A program made the position numbers and the translations under genes. The notes beneath the pieces are model-generated. The model saw nothing but the letters and a program-made list of their open reading frames with translations. It ran no database searches and was not told the DNA's origin. DNA of 64,000 bases, from contig CAJTPT010000002.1 of the NCBI GenBank assembly GCA_910578545.1, positions 1 through 64,000 of the forward strand, written 5' to 3'. Position 1 is the stretch's first letter, and each line of letters opens with the position of its first letter. Positions 8,291 to 15,956 of the stretch are shown one piece after another. This DNA comes from an uncultured Christensenella sp. (GTDB lineage: Bacteria > Bacillota > Clostridia > Christensenellales > Pumilibacteraceae).

Positions 8291-8540
8291 CCTCCGAATT
8301 TATTCGCCTTTCGGCAACAACAAAAACGGCACAGTAAAAATACAATGAAGGAACAGTCAAAGACCCGTTGATCCATAAGTCAACGAACAGCAACAAAATA
8401 TTGTGTCAAAAGAAAAAGTCACGTCCATTACGAACTTGACTCAATGCTGCATTAAATGTTTTCAACAATATTTTTTGCCGTTGACTTATGGTTTTTAGCT
8501 GTGCCAACCAAAACAGCCGAAAGGCGAAAATTCGGAGAGG
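8291..8540. repeat. Long imperfect inverted repeat, duplicated leader
   Basis: The left arm (8291-8405) is the leader of the minus-strand small gene. The right arm (about 8462-8540) carries the same blocks in reverse orientation and nearly the same order: TTGACTTATGG, CTGTGCC, then GCCGAAAGGCGAA, then ATTCGGAG with an SD-like end. The left arm has about 35 extra bases between the second and third blocks counted from its outer end. GCC-GAAA-GGC is a tetraloop hairpin in both arms. The loop (about 8406-8461) has no gene. Confidence 0.7.
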
Positions 8541-8573
8541 TAGGAAATAACACGGCTATACTATATATAAAAG

Positions 8574-8606
8574 AAAAGAGCCGCTACGCTATGTAACGAC
8601 TCTTTT
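8574..8606. terminator. Probable bidirectional terminator
   Basis: AAAAGAG (8574-8580) pairs with CTCTTTT (8600-8606) with an additional CG/CG inside. T-rich ends on both strands allow termination in either direction. Confidence 0.5.
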
Positions 8607-8674
8607 CAAATGGAGCGAACAAATACGAAACAATCATGTAGTATATTAACATAATAGTTCAATTTGTTCCTGTC

Positions 8675-8730
8675 TGGTGCGGTCGACAGGACTTGAACTG
8701 GTACGGGCTTTTACCCAAGGGATTTTAAGT
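8675..8730 (-). pseudogene. 3' half of a tRNA-Leu(UAA), probable attachment-site scar
   Basis: Read on the minus strand, 8730 to 8675 begins exactly at an anticodon loop CTTAAAA (anticodon UAA). It continues through the 3' anticodon stem, a variable arm, the T loop and the acceptor with CCA. There is no 5' half. The last 24 bases (8675-8698) are identical to the end of the intact tRNA-Leu(UAG) at 13967-14049 and lie in the same orientation. The 5' strand of the T stem (CCAG) does not pair well with its 3' strand (CCTG), as if two tRNA ends had been joined. A fragment starting at the anticodon loop is typical of tyrosine-integrase attachment sites. Confidence 0.65.
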
Positions 8731-9267
8731 TTTTTCATTATGTAGTGTCCTACGTAAAATAGAGATGTTTTGCACTGTTTTCGATGTATTTTATTCCAAA
8801 AATATTGGAGTATTGGGCTTAATTGTACCTCGTTGAGAACAATTGTGTGCAGAGTTCTGCATTTATGCAAGAAAAATGCGAGAAAATCTTCATTCTTTTA
8901 TACAGTGAAAATAAATGTAAGCGGTTACATAATCATATGTGTTGATCGGGTTTATAAGATCAATGGCAAACAAGATTGACTTTTTTAAACTGGTTATCAA
9001 GCTATTATGAACAAATTATAAAAATTTTTAATACAAAGGAAAAAAATTAGACGATTTTCGAGTAGAATTAAATAGTATCTTAATACAAAGTGTTTAGTCG
9101 TATAATGACTTGACCTTATGGAGTATGTGAATGAGTGTATATGGTTTATCTAATACAAAAAAATACGGAGGGATAAAAATGTCTTTTTTATTTACTGTTT
9201 GCTAATCATAAATTTAAAAGAAAATATGACAAAGGCAAAGATCGATTGACTTTTTTTGAGATAAATA
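8731..9267. other. Gene-free AT-rich stretch with a tiny RBS-led ORF
   Basis: No real gene is supported. The one notable item is GGAGGG (9168-9173) followed by ATG at 9179, opening an 8-codon frame (MSFLFTVC, stop at 9203-9205). It could be a leader peptide or the stump of a lost gene. Confidence 0.35.
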
Positions 9268-9296
9268 TTGACATCTTTGAATTTATGCCGTACAAT
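9268..9296 (+). promoter_or_regulatory. Strong promoter for the lipoprotein/peptidase pair
   Basis: Perfect TTGACA (9268-9273), 17-base spacer, TACAAT (9291-9296). A GGAGG ribosome binding site follows just before ATG 9332. Confidence 0.8.
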
Positions 9297-9331
9297 ATCA
9301 CAAAGTAAATGAGTATCGGAGGTATAGAAAA

Positions 9332-9967
9332 ATGCTGAGAAAAAAAGCGTGTGTGGTTATAGCTCTTATTCTGTGTTTATCAGTTTTATTTGCTTGTCGT
9401 AACACAGTTGATTCCGCAAACGATATGAATACAATGAATAATGTAACGAACAACGATAGCCAACTTGAAGGGGGAACAAATAGTAGAGTAGTATGTACTT
9501 ATTTTTTTGATAGTTATTATGATTATCAGAGTTTTTATAATATTTTTATTGATTATAATACTGAAAGATATGTTGTTCCAAATGATTCTAACGAAGAATT
9601 CGAGTTTGAGTATGTATTTGTATCCGAAGGAGTAGAACTTTCTGATTATATGAATAAGCGTTTTGACATAGATTTTGATTATCAAACAATGCATGTCAAT
9701 ATAACGTATAAAGCCGATAAAAATTATCGTGTTGAAGGTATTTGTTTGGTGGCAGACGAAACAACTAAACTGGATAATATAAAATATGAAATAACCGAAA
9801 ACGACGGAAAAATATTGTCGAATGACGGAAGGAAATTTTTATTAAATGTCTACTCAAATGAGAAATTGATTTATATAGGCAGAATAGATAATTCAGTAAA
9901 TCTTAAAACGGTTAATGATGTTTCGGAGAAGCTTTTAAATTATTTTATAATAGGAGTTACATTATGA
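9332..9967 (+). CDS. Predicted secreted lipoprotein of unknown function
   Basis: The product has 211 residues. The N-terminus has Lys-rich n-region, a hydrophobic core and a lipobox ending LFAC with Cys22, so it should be lipid-anchored outside the membrane. An Asn/Thr/Asp-rich linker of about 25 residues follows. The remainder (about 50-211) looks like a beta-rich globular domain with many Tyr, Asp and Phe residues and matches no family I know. Its stop overlaps the start of the next gene by four bases (ATGA), so the lipoprotein and the secreted cysteine peptidase-like protein are co-translated and may interact. The strong AT bias differs from the core genome and suggests acquisition. Localisation confident, function unknown. 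Confidence 0.75.
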   Translation: MLRKKACVVIALILCLSVLFACRNTVDSANDMNTMNNVTNNDSQLEGGTNSRVVCTYFFDSYYDYQSFYNIFIDYNTERYVVPNDSNEEFEFEYVFVSEGVELSDYMNKRFDIDFDYQTMHVNITYKADKNYRVEGICLVADETTKLDNIKYEITENDGKILSNDGRKFLLNVYSNEKLIYIGRIDNSVNLKTVNDVSEKLLNYFIIGVTL

Positions 9968-11772
9968 AAAAACTTTTAAGTGCATTTTTATTGATTGTAT
10001 GCTGTTGCGCATATATTAGCGTATTAAGTTTTAATTCATTTAATACTAAAACAGCGTATGTTAGCGAAGTCAACAACTCAAAAAGTTTGACACAAGATAA
10101 TACATATGAAGAACGTGATGGGTTATATGATGATGAAATACTTGAATTATATTCGAATTCACATAATGTTGAAGAATTATTTTTAAAAGATAATTATGCA
10201 ACATACTACTTTGATGAATTAAATTATAATATTGGAAAAAATGAACAGGGATCTTGTGGGTATGTCGCCACAGCAATGCTTTTGTCTTTTTGGGATACAT
10301 ATTGGGATGATAACATTATACCCGAGAACTATGATGCAAGAACCGAATTAAACAAAAATTATATAGGATTTCCTACCGATTCGCCTGGTATAGTCGCTGA
10401 ACCCGAAGAAATTTATAATGTGGATAAAGAGGAATACCACGACAATATTTTTGCATATAAAGATAAATATTTTCATTTTTTATTAATGGCAATGGGCAAT
10501 GAGTTGTATGGTATATCAGCTGGAAATTACGGAATGATACATGATAAGTATATTCAGTTATTTAATGATTATGTCTATAAGTATAGAGGTTATACTTATG
10601 ATGATGTTGAGATCATTGAAACAACAACAAATGTTCGTTCCACAGCAATATCGCTAATCAAACAGGGGATCCCTGTTAAGTTAGGCATAGAAGGACATGC
10701 TGTCGTTGCATATGATTATGATGATGAAAATGATAATATTTATTGTCACTTTGGATGGGGACCCAATACCACACATGTGACTATAGAATCAATGGATTAC
10801 CATCATTATAATAATTTGGTTGCTTTTAATTTTAAGAACAAACACAATCATTCCAACAATTTCTTCCGTACTATAGATGAATATGAAGAAAGAAAATGCA
10901 TCTGTTCAACAGTTCTTCCTAGTGAAATGAACTGTGATGATAATTATTTAGATACGCTTCCCACCTATGAATGGAATTCTTTAATAAAAGAAAGATGGTT
11001 TAAAGATATAAACCTTTATCACGAATTATGCATATTAGATTCATATAGACGAGTAGTATACACAAAGTCACATATTTTCAGTAATCAATACGAGTTCACA
11101 GCCGATGAATGGAAAACTGCGATAGAGATTCCTGGTTCTACTTATTATATTTATATTGGTTTGGCATCAGACATTGATCCTTATTGGGATGATTTTTACT
11201 ACTCTAAATTATTTTCAGAACCAACTGAATATCTTTACAAAACTCAAGTTAAACCTAGTCAATGGGGCTTTGAGGGCAGGTATTGGTTTGAAAATGAAGG
11301 CATAAAAAGTTCCACTTTATCTGTGGGAAATCTTAACATTTTTACAGAGAGATTACGTTGTGGCTACATCGAAGATTCTTATATAGTACTTTCTCCTAGA
11401 AGAGATGGAGCGGGAAGTGCATATTTTGAAATGAATTTCGATAAGAAAATCTATGCCTTTATGTATAGCGTATGTCTATGGAGTAATAGCGAAAATCTAG
11501 ATGGTATTGCTATAATAGAAGTAAAGGACTTAAATGGAAATTGGAACCAAATAGTAGATATGAAGGCAATAAATCAATTAATTAAAAAGTCTGACGGATT
11601 AAATAGATACGCTGTACAATGCCCATCAGGAATATACGGAATACGATTTAAAACTACAGCTACTGCAACGGGTGACCGCAATAAAGGACGTTTGTGTATA
11701 GATGATGTAGTCTTTAGTTTAAATCCGTATGACACTACATTCATTGCGACAAATTATTCAAAGACTCACTAA
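9964..11772 (+). CDS. Secreted papain-like (C39/C70-type) cysteine peptidase with C-terminal beta domain
   Basis: The product has 602 residues with an N-terminal signal peptide or anchor (residues 1-30). The catalytic pattern of papain-fold peptidases is visible: Gln95 and Cys98 in NEQGSCGYVATAMLLSFWD, His245 in GIEGHAVVAYDYD, and a downstream HFGWG. The distance and motifs fit Peptidase_C39-like secreted enzymes. Residues about 430-600 form a separate region, probably a beta-sandwich adhesion or carbohydrate-binding module (ending in LCIDDVVFSLNPYD), but this is inference. The start overlaps the lipoprotein gene by four bases. It may process or cleave extracellular protein targets; the substrate is unknown. 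AT-rich like its partner. Confidence 0.7.
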   Translation: MKKLLSAFLLIVCCCAYISVLSFNSFNTKTAYVSEVNNSKSLTQDNTYEERDGLYDDEILELYSNSHNVEELFLKDNYATYYFDELNYNIGKNEQGSCGYVATAMLLSFWDTYWDDNIIPENYDARTELNKNYIGFPTDSPGIVAEPEEIYNVDKEEYHDNIFAYKDKYFHFLLMAMGNELYGISAGNYGMIHDKYIQLFNDYVYKYRGYTYDDVEIIETTTNVRSTAISLIKQGIPVKLGIEGHAVVAYDYDDENDNIYCHFGWGPNTTHVTIESMDYHHYNNLVAFNFKNKHNHSNNFFRTIDEYEERKCICSTVLPSEMNCDDNYLDTLPTYEWNSLIKERWFKDINLYHELCILDSYRRVVYTKSHIFSNQYEFTADEWKTAIEIPGSTYYIYIGLASDIDPYWDDFYYSKLFSEPTEYLYKTQVKPSQWGFEGRYWFENEGIKSSTLSVGNLNIFTERLRCGYIEDSYIVLSPRRDGAGSAYFEMNFDKKIYAFMYSVCLWSNSENLDGIAIIEVKDLNGNWNQIVDMKAINQLIKKSDGLNRYAVQCPSGIYGIRFKTTATATGDRNKGRLCIDDVVFSLNPYDTTFIATNYSKTH

Positions 11773-12212
11773 AGTATTTATTATTGTAAAAAACATAATG
11801 CAATTGTAAAGCTGTGCATTAATTCTCGTTCGCGACTTTTTGTTTTTAAGGAAATTAATTCAACGCTTCTTGCGGAAGGACATAACAGTGGTGACGAATA
11901 AATTTTTAATAGGTATAAACAAGAGGCTGTACTCATAACCTTATAACAAGGCAAGAAAAATACCCAAAGACAAAGCGTTCGAGCTGAAAAGGCTTGAACG
12001 CTTTGTTGCTTTATGGCATTGCACTTCGATAACGCTCACGCCCATTTAAGTTCAAGTTCAGTCAATGCAAAAACGGACTGTTACTAACGTAACAGCCCGT
12101 TTGTCCATAATGAATAAAGTGTAGCGTACTAAACCACCGAAAATGGTAGCAGACAGACACATGGTTTGAACATTTTAGATAAAATTTGGGTTCAAAATAT
12201 AAATGAGTAGAC
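11773..12212. other. Gene-free region with two strong hairpins
   Basis: No gene is supported. Hairpin A (11971-12005) has a ~10-bp arm CAAAGCGTTC / GAACGCTTTG. Hairpin B (12071-12102) pairs AAACGG-a-CTGTTAC with GTAACAG-c-CCGTTT. Neither has a long T tract. They may be the transcription end of the peptidase gene or mobile-element remnants. Confidence 0.45.
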
Positions 12213-12244
12213 GGTTGAGAATATTCTCAACCGCCGCTTTTTTG
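12213..12244. terminator. Palindromic terminator overlapping the tetR stop codon
   Basis: A perfect 11-bp-arm palindrome (12213-12234) with a T tract (12239-12244) on the plus strand. Its right arm contains the reverse complement of the regulator's stop codon. Confidence 0.5.
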
Positions 12245-12751
12245 TATATGTGCCGTTATGGCTTGCTTTATCTTATCTTTGACCTGTTCGGGCGTATCGT
12301 CGAAGCCGTACTTTATCCATTGGTAAACGACACCGAAATATCCGTAGACAAAAAAGGAACCGAGATAAGCGGTTTGTTTATCGGCTTCCGCATTTTCCGT
12401 TATGGTAAATTCCAACGCTTTCATTAAGAGCGTTATCAAATCGTTTTTATATAGCAATAAAAAAAGCCGTTTGTTCTCATAGATATATTTCAGCATTGCA
12501 AAGCCTTTATCTTGCGTTACTTCGTCGGGGTGATTATCGGCATACCGTTCCCATTCGTAACTTATTTTGAAAACAATTAAATCTTCTTTACCGCTTTTAT
12601 TGTCAAGATGCCTGTAAAATGTAGTTCTGCCCACGCCCGCTTGTTCGCATATTGCGTTTACGTTGATAGCGTCGAAATCTTGCGTTGCCATTAGTTTGAT
12701 AAGCGCGTCGGCAAGACATAGTTTCAAAAAATTCGTATGATTTTTTTTCAT
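12227..12751 (-). CDS. TetR/AcrR family transcriptional regulator
   Basis: The product has 174 residues from ATG 12751. The N-terminal helix-turn-helix is clear: residues 30-50 (INVNAICEQAGVGRTTFYRHL) carry the TetR recognition helix. The C-terminal two thirds would be the ligand-binding and dimerisation domain. The in-frame upstream ATG at 12829 would add residues atypical of the family (…FFVLYCC…), so I prefer 12751, although its ribosome binding site (AGGA) is distant. The gene is divergent from a membrane-anchored hydrolase across a ~110-base region, the usual layout of a repressor and its target. Imperfect half-sites TTGACTTT and AAAATGTCAA (12817-12845) could be its operator. Ligand unknown. 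Confidence 0.85.
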   Translation of the reverse strand: MKKNHTNFLKLCLADALIKLMATQDFDAINVNAICEQAGVGRTTFYRHLDNKSGKEDLIVFKISYEWERYADNHPDEVTQDKGFAMLKYIYENKRLFLLLYKNDLITLLMKALEFTITENAEADKQTAYLGSFFVYGYFGVVYQWIKYGFDDTPEQVKDKIKQAITAHIQKSGG

Positions 12752-12862
12752 AGTGATACAAAATTCCTGTTTTTGTTCTGCACAGCAATACAAGACAAAA
12801 AAACACTTTTTCTTGATTGACTTTATCATTAAAACAAAATGTCAACCAAAAGGAGAAACAAG

Positions 12863-13834
12863 ATGAAAAAGTTAGTCAAAGGAATTCTGATTGCCGTAGG
12901 CGTAATTGTGCTTGCAGTAGTAGTGTTGCTTGTTGTATTATTCGTAATGAACTATATCGACTCGCAAAAACCGCTATTAAACGACGACTATTATACTTGG
13001 GTAGAGTATGATAGTAAAACGGAAGAAAAAGACGCATATCCCGGAAGTTATGAAGTTTCCGACGATACAATCAAAGCCGGCGATAAGACGATTAAAGAAT
13101 ACCGTATTTGGTACCCTGCCGAACTGAAAGACAAAAGCGAAAAATATCCGCTTATTATGGTCGTAAACGCAAGCAATACGGCTGCGCTCAATTACGAGCC
13201 GTTTTTCAAACGCCTTGCCTCGTGGGGGGTTATCGTTGTCGGAAATCAAGACAGACAAACGGGAACGGGCAAAACCGCTTCCGAAACGCTCGATTACGTT
13301 CTTTCTCTCGGTAAAAAGTCCGATAGCGTATTTTGCAATAAGATAGACGAAGAAAATATCGGCATTATCGGTTATTCGCAAGGCGGCGCAGGCGCATTAC
13401 GGGCGGCTACCGAATTTGATAACAGCAATAAATATAAAACGATTTTTACGGGCAGCGCCGCTTATCCTTTGCTTGCTAAAAATATGGGTTGGGGCTACGA
13501 CGCCGCAAAAATCAAAATACCGTATTTTATGGCGGCTGGTACGGGTACTTCCGACGATAATGGAAAAAGCATAGACAATCCCGATGAGTTGGCTGGTATT
13601 TGCCCGCTCGAAGCGCTTAAATTCTGCTATGACAATATGTCTGCCGATGTCATAAAAGTGCGTGCAAGAGCAACGGGCGCAGAACACGGCGAAATGTTGA
13701 ACCGTTCAGACGGATATATGACTGCTTGGATGCTGTATTGGCTAAGTGGCGACGAAGAAGCTGGCAAAGTGTTCTTTGGCGAAAATACAGATATTCTTAC
13801 CAACTCGAAATGGAAGGATATTGAAAAGAAATAA
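12863..13834 (+). CDS. Membrane-anchored alpha/beta hydrolase (dienelactone/PET-hydrolase-like fold)
   Basis: The product has 323 residues. One N-terminal membrane helix (about 7-29) places the enzyme outside the cell. The nucleophile elbow GYSQGG (Ser172) and a late GAEHGEM histidine give a plausible catalytic pair; WYP and an oxyanion-like VVNASN segment precede. This fits the broad alpha/beta hydrolase family, probably an esterase, but the substrate cannot be read from sequence. ATG 12863 is chosen because AGGAG (12851-12855) lies 7 bases upstream; the alternative ATG at 12839 lacks a site. It is divergent from a TetR regulator that probably represses it and is followed by a hairpin at 13848-13880. 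Confidence 0.8.
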   Translation: MKKLVKGILIAVGVIVLAVVVLLVVLFVMNYIDSQKPLLNDDYYTWVEYDSKTEEKDAYPGSYEVSDDTIKAGDKTIKEYRIWYPAELKDKSEKYPLIMVVNASNTAALNYEPFFKRLASWGVIVVGNQDRQTGTGKTASETLDYVLSLGKKSDSVFCNKIDEENIGIIGYSQGGAGALRAATEFDNSNKYKTIFTGSAAYPLLAKNMGWGYDAAKIKIPYFMAAGTGTSDDNGKSIDNPDELAGICPLEALKFCYDNMSADVIKVRARATGAEHGEMLNRSDGYMTAWMLYWLSGDEEAGKVFFGENTDILTNSKWKDIEKK

Positions 13835-13847
13835 TAATAAAATTTAG

Positions 13848-13880
13848 CAAGCGGCTATCGGCAAACACGGTAGCCGCTTG
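13848..13880 (+). terminator. Hairpin after the hydrolase gene
   Basis: CAAGCGGCTA (13848-13857) pairs with TAGCCGCTTG (13871-13880). The T tract is poor, so factor-independent termination is only likely. Confidence 0.5.
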
Positions 13881-13922
13881 TAGTTTATATGGAGAATGAA
13901 TCCACTGCTGTTAATTTAATAA

Positions 13923-13964
13923 AATAATGTCGTATTTCATCTTTCGACAAAATACGACATTATT
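13923..13964 (-). terminator. Strong terminator after tRNA-Leu
   Basis: A perfect 15-bp stem (13923-13937 with 13950-13964) with a 12-base loop directly after the tRNA 3' end. On the minus strand it runs into TTTTATT. Confidence 0.75.
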
Positions 13965-13966
13965 AT

Positions 13967-14049
13967 TGGTGCGGTCGACAGGACTTGAACCTGCACGGTT
14001 GCCCATCGGATCCTAAGTCCGACGCGTCTGCCAATTTCGCCACGACCGC
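13967..14049 (-). tRNA. tRNA-Leu(UAG)
   Basis: The gene is 83 bases with encoded CCA. The acceptor GCGGTCG pairs with CGACCGC, the anticodon arm TCGGA-CTTAGGA-TCCGA gives anticodon UAG, and a long variable arm is present. Its terminal 24 bases recur at 8675-8698, marking it as the probable integration target of the island at lower coordinates. Confidence 0.95.
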
Positions 14050-14119
14050 ATAATATAATCTAAGTATAGCACAAGCGTTTATTTTTTGCAAGCAAATATC
14101 TATGCGTGCGGGAAGGGTG

Positions 14120-14148
14120 TTGACAAAATGTCGGTTTTGGGATATAAT
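14120..14148 (+). promoter_or_regulatory. Consensus promoter of the YcxB-like gene
   Basis: Perfect TTGACA (14120-14125), 17 bases, perfect TATAAT (14143-14148), then GGAGG (14166-14170) six bases before ATG 14177. Confidence 0.85.
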
Positions 14149-14176
14149 TGACTTGTTTAATTCGCGGAGGTTAAAC

Positions 14177-14698
14177 ATGGTTGAATTCAGAACAATGCTC
14201 GATTCGAGCAAAACAACGGCTGTCAATAAGAATACGTTCAAGCGCTTATTATGGGTGTTCGTGTTGTCTAGTTTGGCATTAATTTGCTTCGGGATAATTG
14301 GGTTTATAACAAAAGAGGATTCCGAGGATTTATACTCTGCTATTTTTTGCACGGTGTTGGGCGTTCTTTTTACGCCGTTGGTTTGGCTTGTAACCGGTTT
14401 GTTGCAAAAGAGTATAAATAAGTCGGCTTCGTACATAAGCGACAATACGGAAGAGGTGTATACTTTTGACGACGATAAAATCACGGTAACGCAAAAGAAG
14501 CTTGACGAGTTTTCGGCTGTAACCGAGGCGAAGTATTCCTATCTTTACAGGGTCATCGAAAACAAGGATTATTACTTTTTGTACATATCCAAAATGCAGT
14601 GCCACGTCATTGACAAAAAGGCATTGACGGCGGGAAGCTTATCGGAATTGAATTCTCTTCTCACGTCGCGTTTGGGCGATAAATTCAAGCATAAGTGA
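14177..14698 (+). CDS. YcxB-like membrane protein
   Basis: The product has 173 residues. Two membrane helices (about 27-47 and 55-78) are followed by a cytoplasmic domain of about 90 residues. Its pattern YTFDDDKITV...YSYLYRVIENKDYYFLYISKMQCHVIDKKAL matches the YcxB-like domain, a small PH-like fold of unknown role. The start is fixed by GGAGG and the consensus promoter; an upstream in-frame start at 14102 lies before the promoter and is rejected. It stands between tRNA-Leu and the rdgB gene and appears to be monocistronic. Confidence 0.7.
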   Translation: MVEFRTMLDSSKTTAVNKNTFKRLLWVFVLSSLALICFGIIGFITKEDSEDLYSAIFCTVLGVLFTPLVWLVTGLLQKSINKSASYISDNTEEVYTFDDDKITVTQKKLDEFSAVTEAKYSYLYRVIENKDYYFLYISKMQCHVIDKKALTAGSLSELNSLLTSRLGDKFKHK

Positions 14699-14774
14699 GA
14701 TTTTTTTGATAGAAAATCCACAAAAAAATTTTACTCTGCGTTAGAATTTTTTATTGTTTTAGTGTGCTAATTTC

Positions 14775-14803
14775 TTGATATTTAATATAAATAGGTGTAC
14801 AAT
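14775..14803 (+). promoter_or_regulatory. Promoter giving a probably leaderless rdgB mRNA
   Basis: TTGATA (14775-14780), 17 bases, TACAAT (14798-14803). The ATG follows six bases later at 14810, where transcription should start. Confidence 0.7.
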
Positions 14804-14809
14804 GATGGT

Positions 14810-15385
14810 ATGAAGGAAATCGTTTTGGCAAGCAATAATAAAGGTAAACTTGCTGAGTACCGCGCTATGCTCAAGGGGTATAGCGTCGTTACGCCAAAGG
14901 ATTTGGGACTTACCGTCGACGTCGAGGAAACAGGCGATACCTTTTACGATAACGCTCTTATTAAGGCGCGTGCACTGTTCGAGCTAAGCGGCAGACCCGC
15001 GCTTGCGGACGACAGCGGTCTATGCGTGGACGCGCTAGGCGGCGCACCGGGCGTGTTTTCCGCGCGATACAGCGGCGGTGGCGATGCGGATAATAACGCT
15101 AAGCTTTTAAAAGCGCTCGACGGTGTAGTTGACCGCAGTGCGCACTTCGAGTGCTGTATTGTCTATTATGACGGAAACGATATTATAAGCGCGACGGGCA
15201 AAGCATACGGTCGTATTACTCGTGAGCTTTGCGACCGCGGCGGGTTCGGCTATGACCCGCTGTTTTTAAGCGACGACCTAAACAAAACGTTTGGAGAGGC
15301 GAGTGAAGCCGAAAAAAACGGCATTAGTCACCGTGCGCGTGCTCTTACGGCGTTAATGGATTTATTGGGAGCAGATAATGTTTAA
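14810..15385 (+). CDS. rdgB: XTP/dITP diphosphatase (RdgB/HAM1 family)
   Basis: The product has 191 residues, normal for the family. It removes non-canonical purine nucleotides (XTP, dITP) from the pool, protecting DNA. Visible motifs are the N-terminal VLASNNKGKLAEYRAML, DDSGLCVDALGGAPGVFSARY and the late GGFGYDPLF, FGE, and HRARA segments, all family signatures. The start ATG 14810 has no ribosome binding site and sits one helical turn after the -10 box, suggesting a leaderless message. The next gene, a phosphoesterase, overlaps its end by eight bases, as in many Firmicutes. Assignment secure. Confidence 0.95.
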   Translation: MKEIVLASNNKGKLAEYRAMLKGYSVVTPKDLGLTVDVEETGDTFYDNALIKARALFELSGRPALADDSGLCVDALGGAPGVFSARYSGGGDADNNAKLLKALDGVVDRSAHFECCIVYYDGNDIISATGKAYGRITRELCDRGGFGYDPLFLSDDLNKTFGEASEAEKNGISHRARALTALMDLLGADNV

Positions 15386-15887
15386 TTCATTAGACGGCAG
15401 TGCCGTTTTAGGTAAAATTGCGTATAAAATCGCTGTCATTTCCGATATACACCATGATCTTATACGTCTCGAAAAAATTTTTCCGATAATCAATTCCGCC
15501 GATTATTTGGTTTTTTGCGGCGACGGGCTTGCGGATATCATGATGGCACGCGGCAGAATAACCGTGCCTATCGTATGCGTTAAGGGTAATAATGATATTG
15601 GGCTTAATGTTCCCGTGTCCGACCTTGCAAGCGTAGCGTTCGGACAAACAAAGGCGCTCGTCACGCACGGACATAAAATCGACGTAAGAAAGGGTATAGG
15701 TAACCTTTTGGGCATGGCGATTATGAAGGAGTGCAGGCTCGTGTTTTTCGGTCATACCCATACCTATATGGACTTTGTCAACAGCGGCGTGCATTTCATC
15801 AATCCCGGTGCTCTGTGTATGGGGTCATACGCGCTCGTGGTGGGCGACGGTGTGAATTTTGTTGGCAGACAATGTATAATAAATTAA
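15378..15887 (+). CDS. Metallophosphoesterase, YfcE/MJ0936 type
   Basis: The product has 169 residues. The calcineurin-like metal ligands are all visible in order: SDIHHD, CGDG, KGNND, THGHKID and FGHTHTYMD. This family hydrolyses phosphodiesters in vitro and its physiological role is unclear. It overlaps the end of rdgB by eight bases, a pairing seen across Firmicutes, so the two are co-expressed. A strong terminator follows at 15901-15932. Family secure, substrate unknown. Confidence 0.93.
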   Translation: MFNSLDGSAVLGKIAYKIAVISDIHHDLIRLEKIFPIINSADYLVFCGDGLADIMMARGRITVPIVCVKGNNDIGLNVPVSDLASVAFGQTKALVTHGHKIDVRKGIGNLLGMAIMKECRLVFFGHTHTYMDFVNSGVHFINPGALCMGSYALVVGDGVNFVGRQCIIN

Positions 15888-15900
15888 ATACTTTGCAATA

Positions 15901-15932
15901 AAAAAGTGCAATCTCTGCGATTGCATTTTTTT
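15901..15932 (+). terminator. Rho-independent terminator after the phosphoesterase gene
   Basis: TGCAATC (15907-15913) pairs with GATTGCA (15919-15925) around a 5-base loop, flanked by an A run and a seven-T tract. Confidence 0.85.
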
Positions 15933-15956
15933 GATGTATGTCGTTTATAGGGGGGA

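Noticed and set aside
8111..8371. Plus-strand frame opposite the 91-residue gene
   Set aside because: It lies antisense to a gene with a good RBS and runs into the inverted leader; composition is that of a shadow.
8646..8870. Minus-strand 74-codon frame that could look like a small gene
   Set aside because: It reads straight through the tRNA-Leu fragment and has no ribosome binding site or family similarity.
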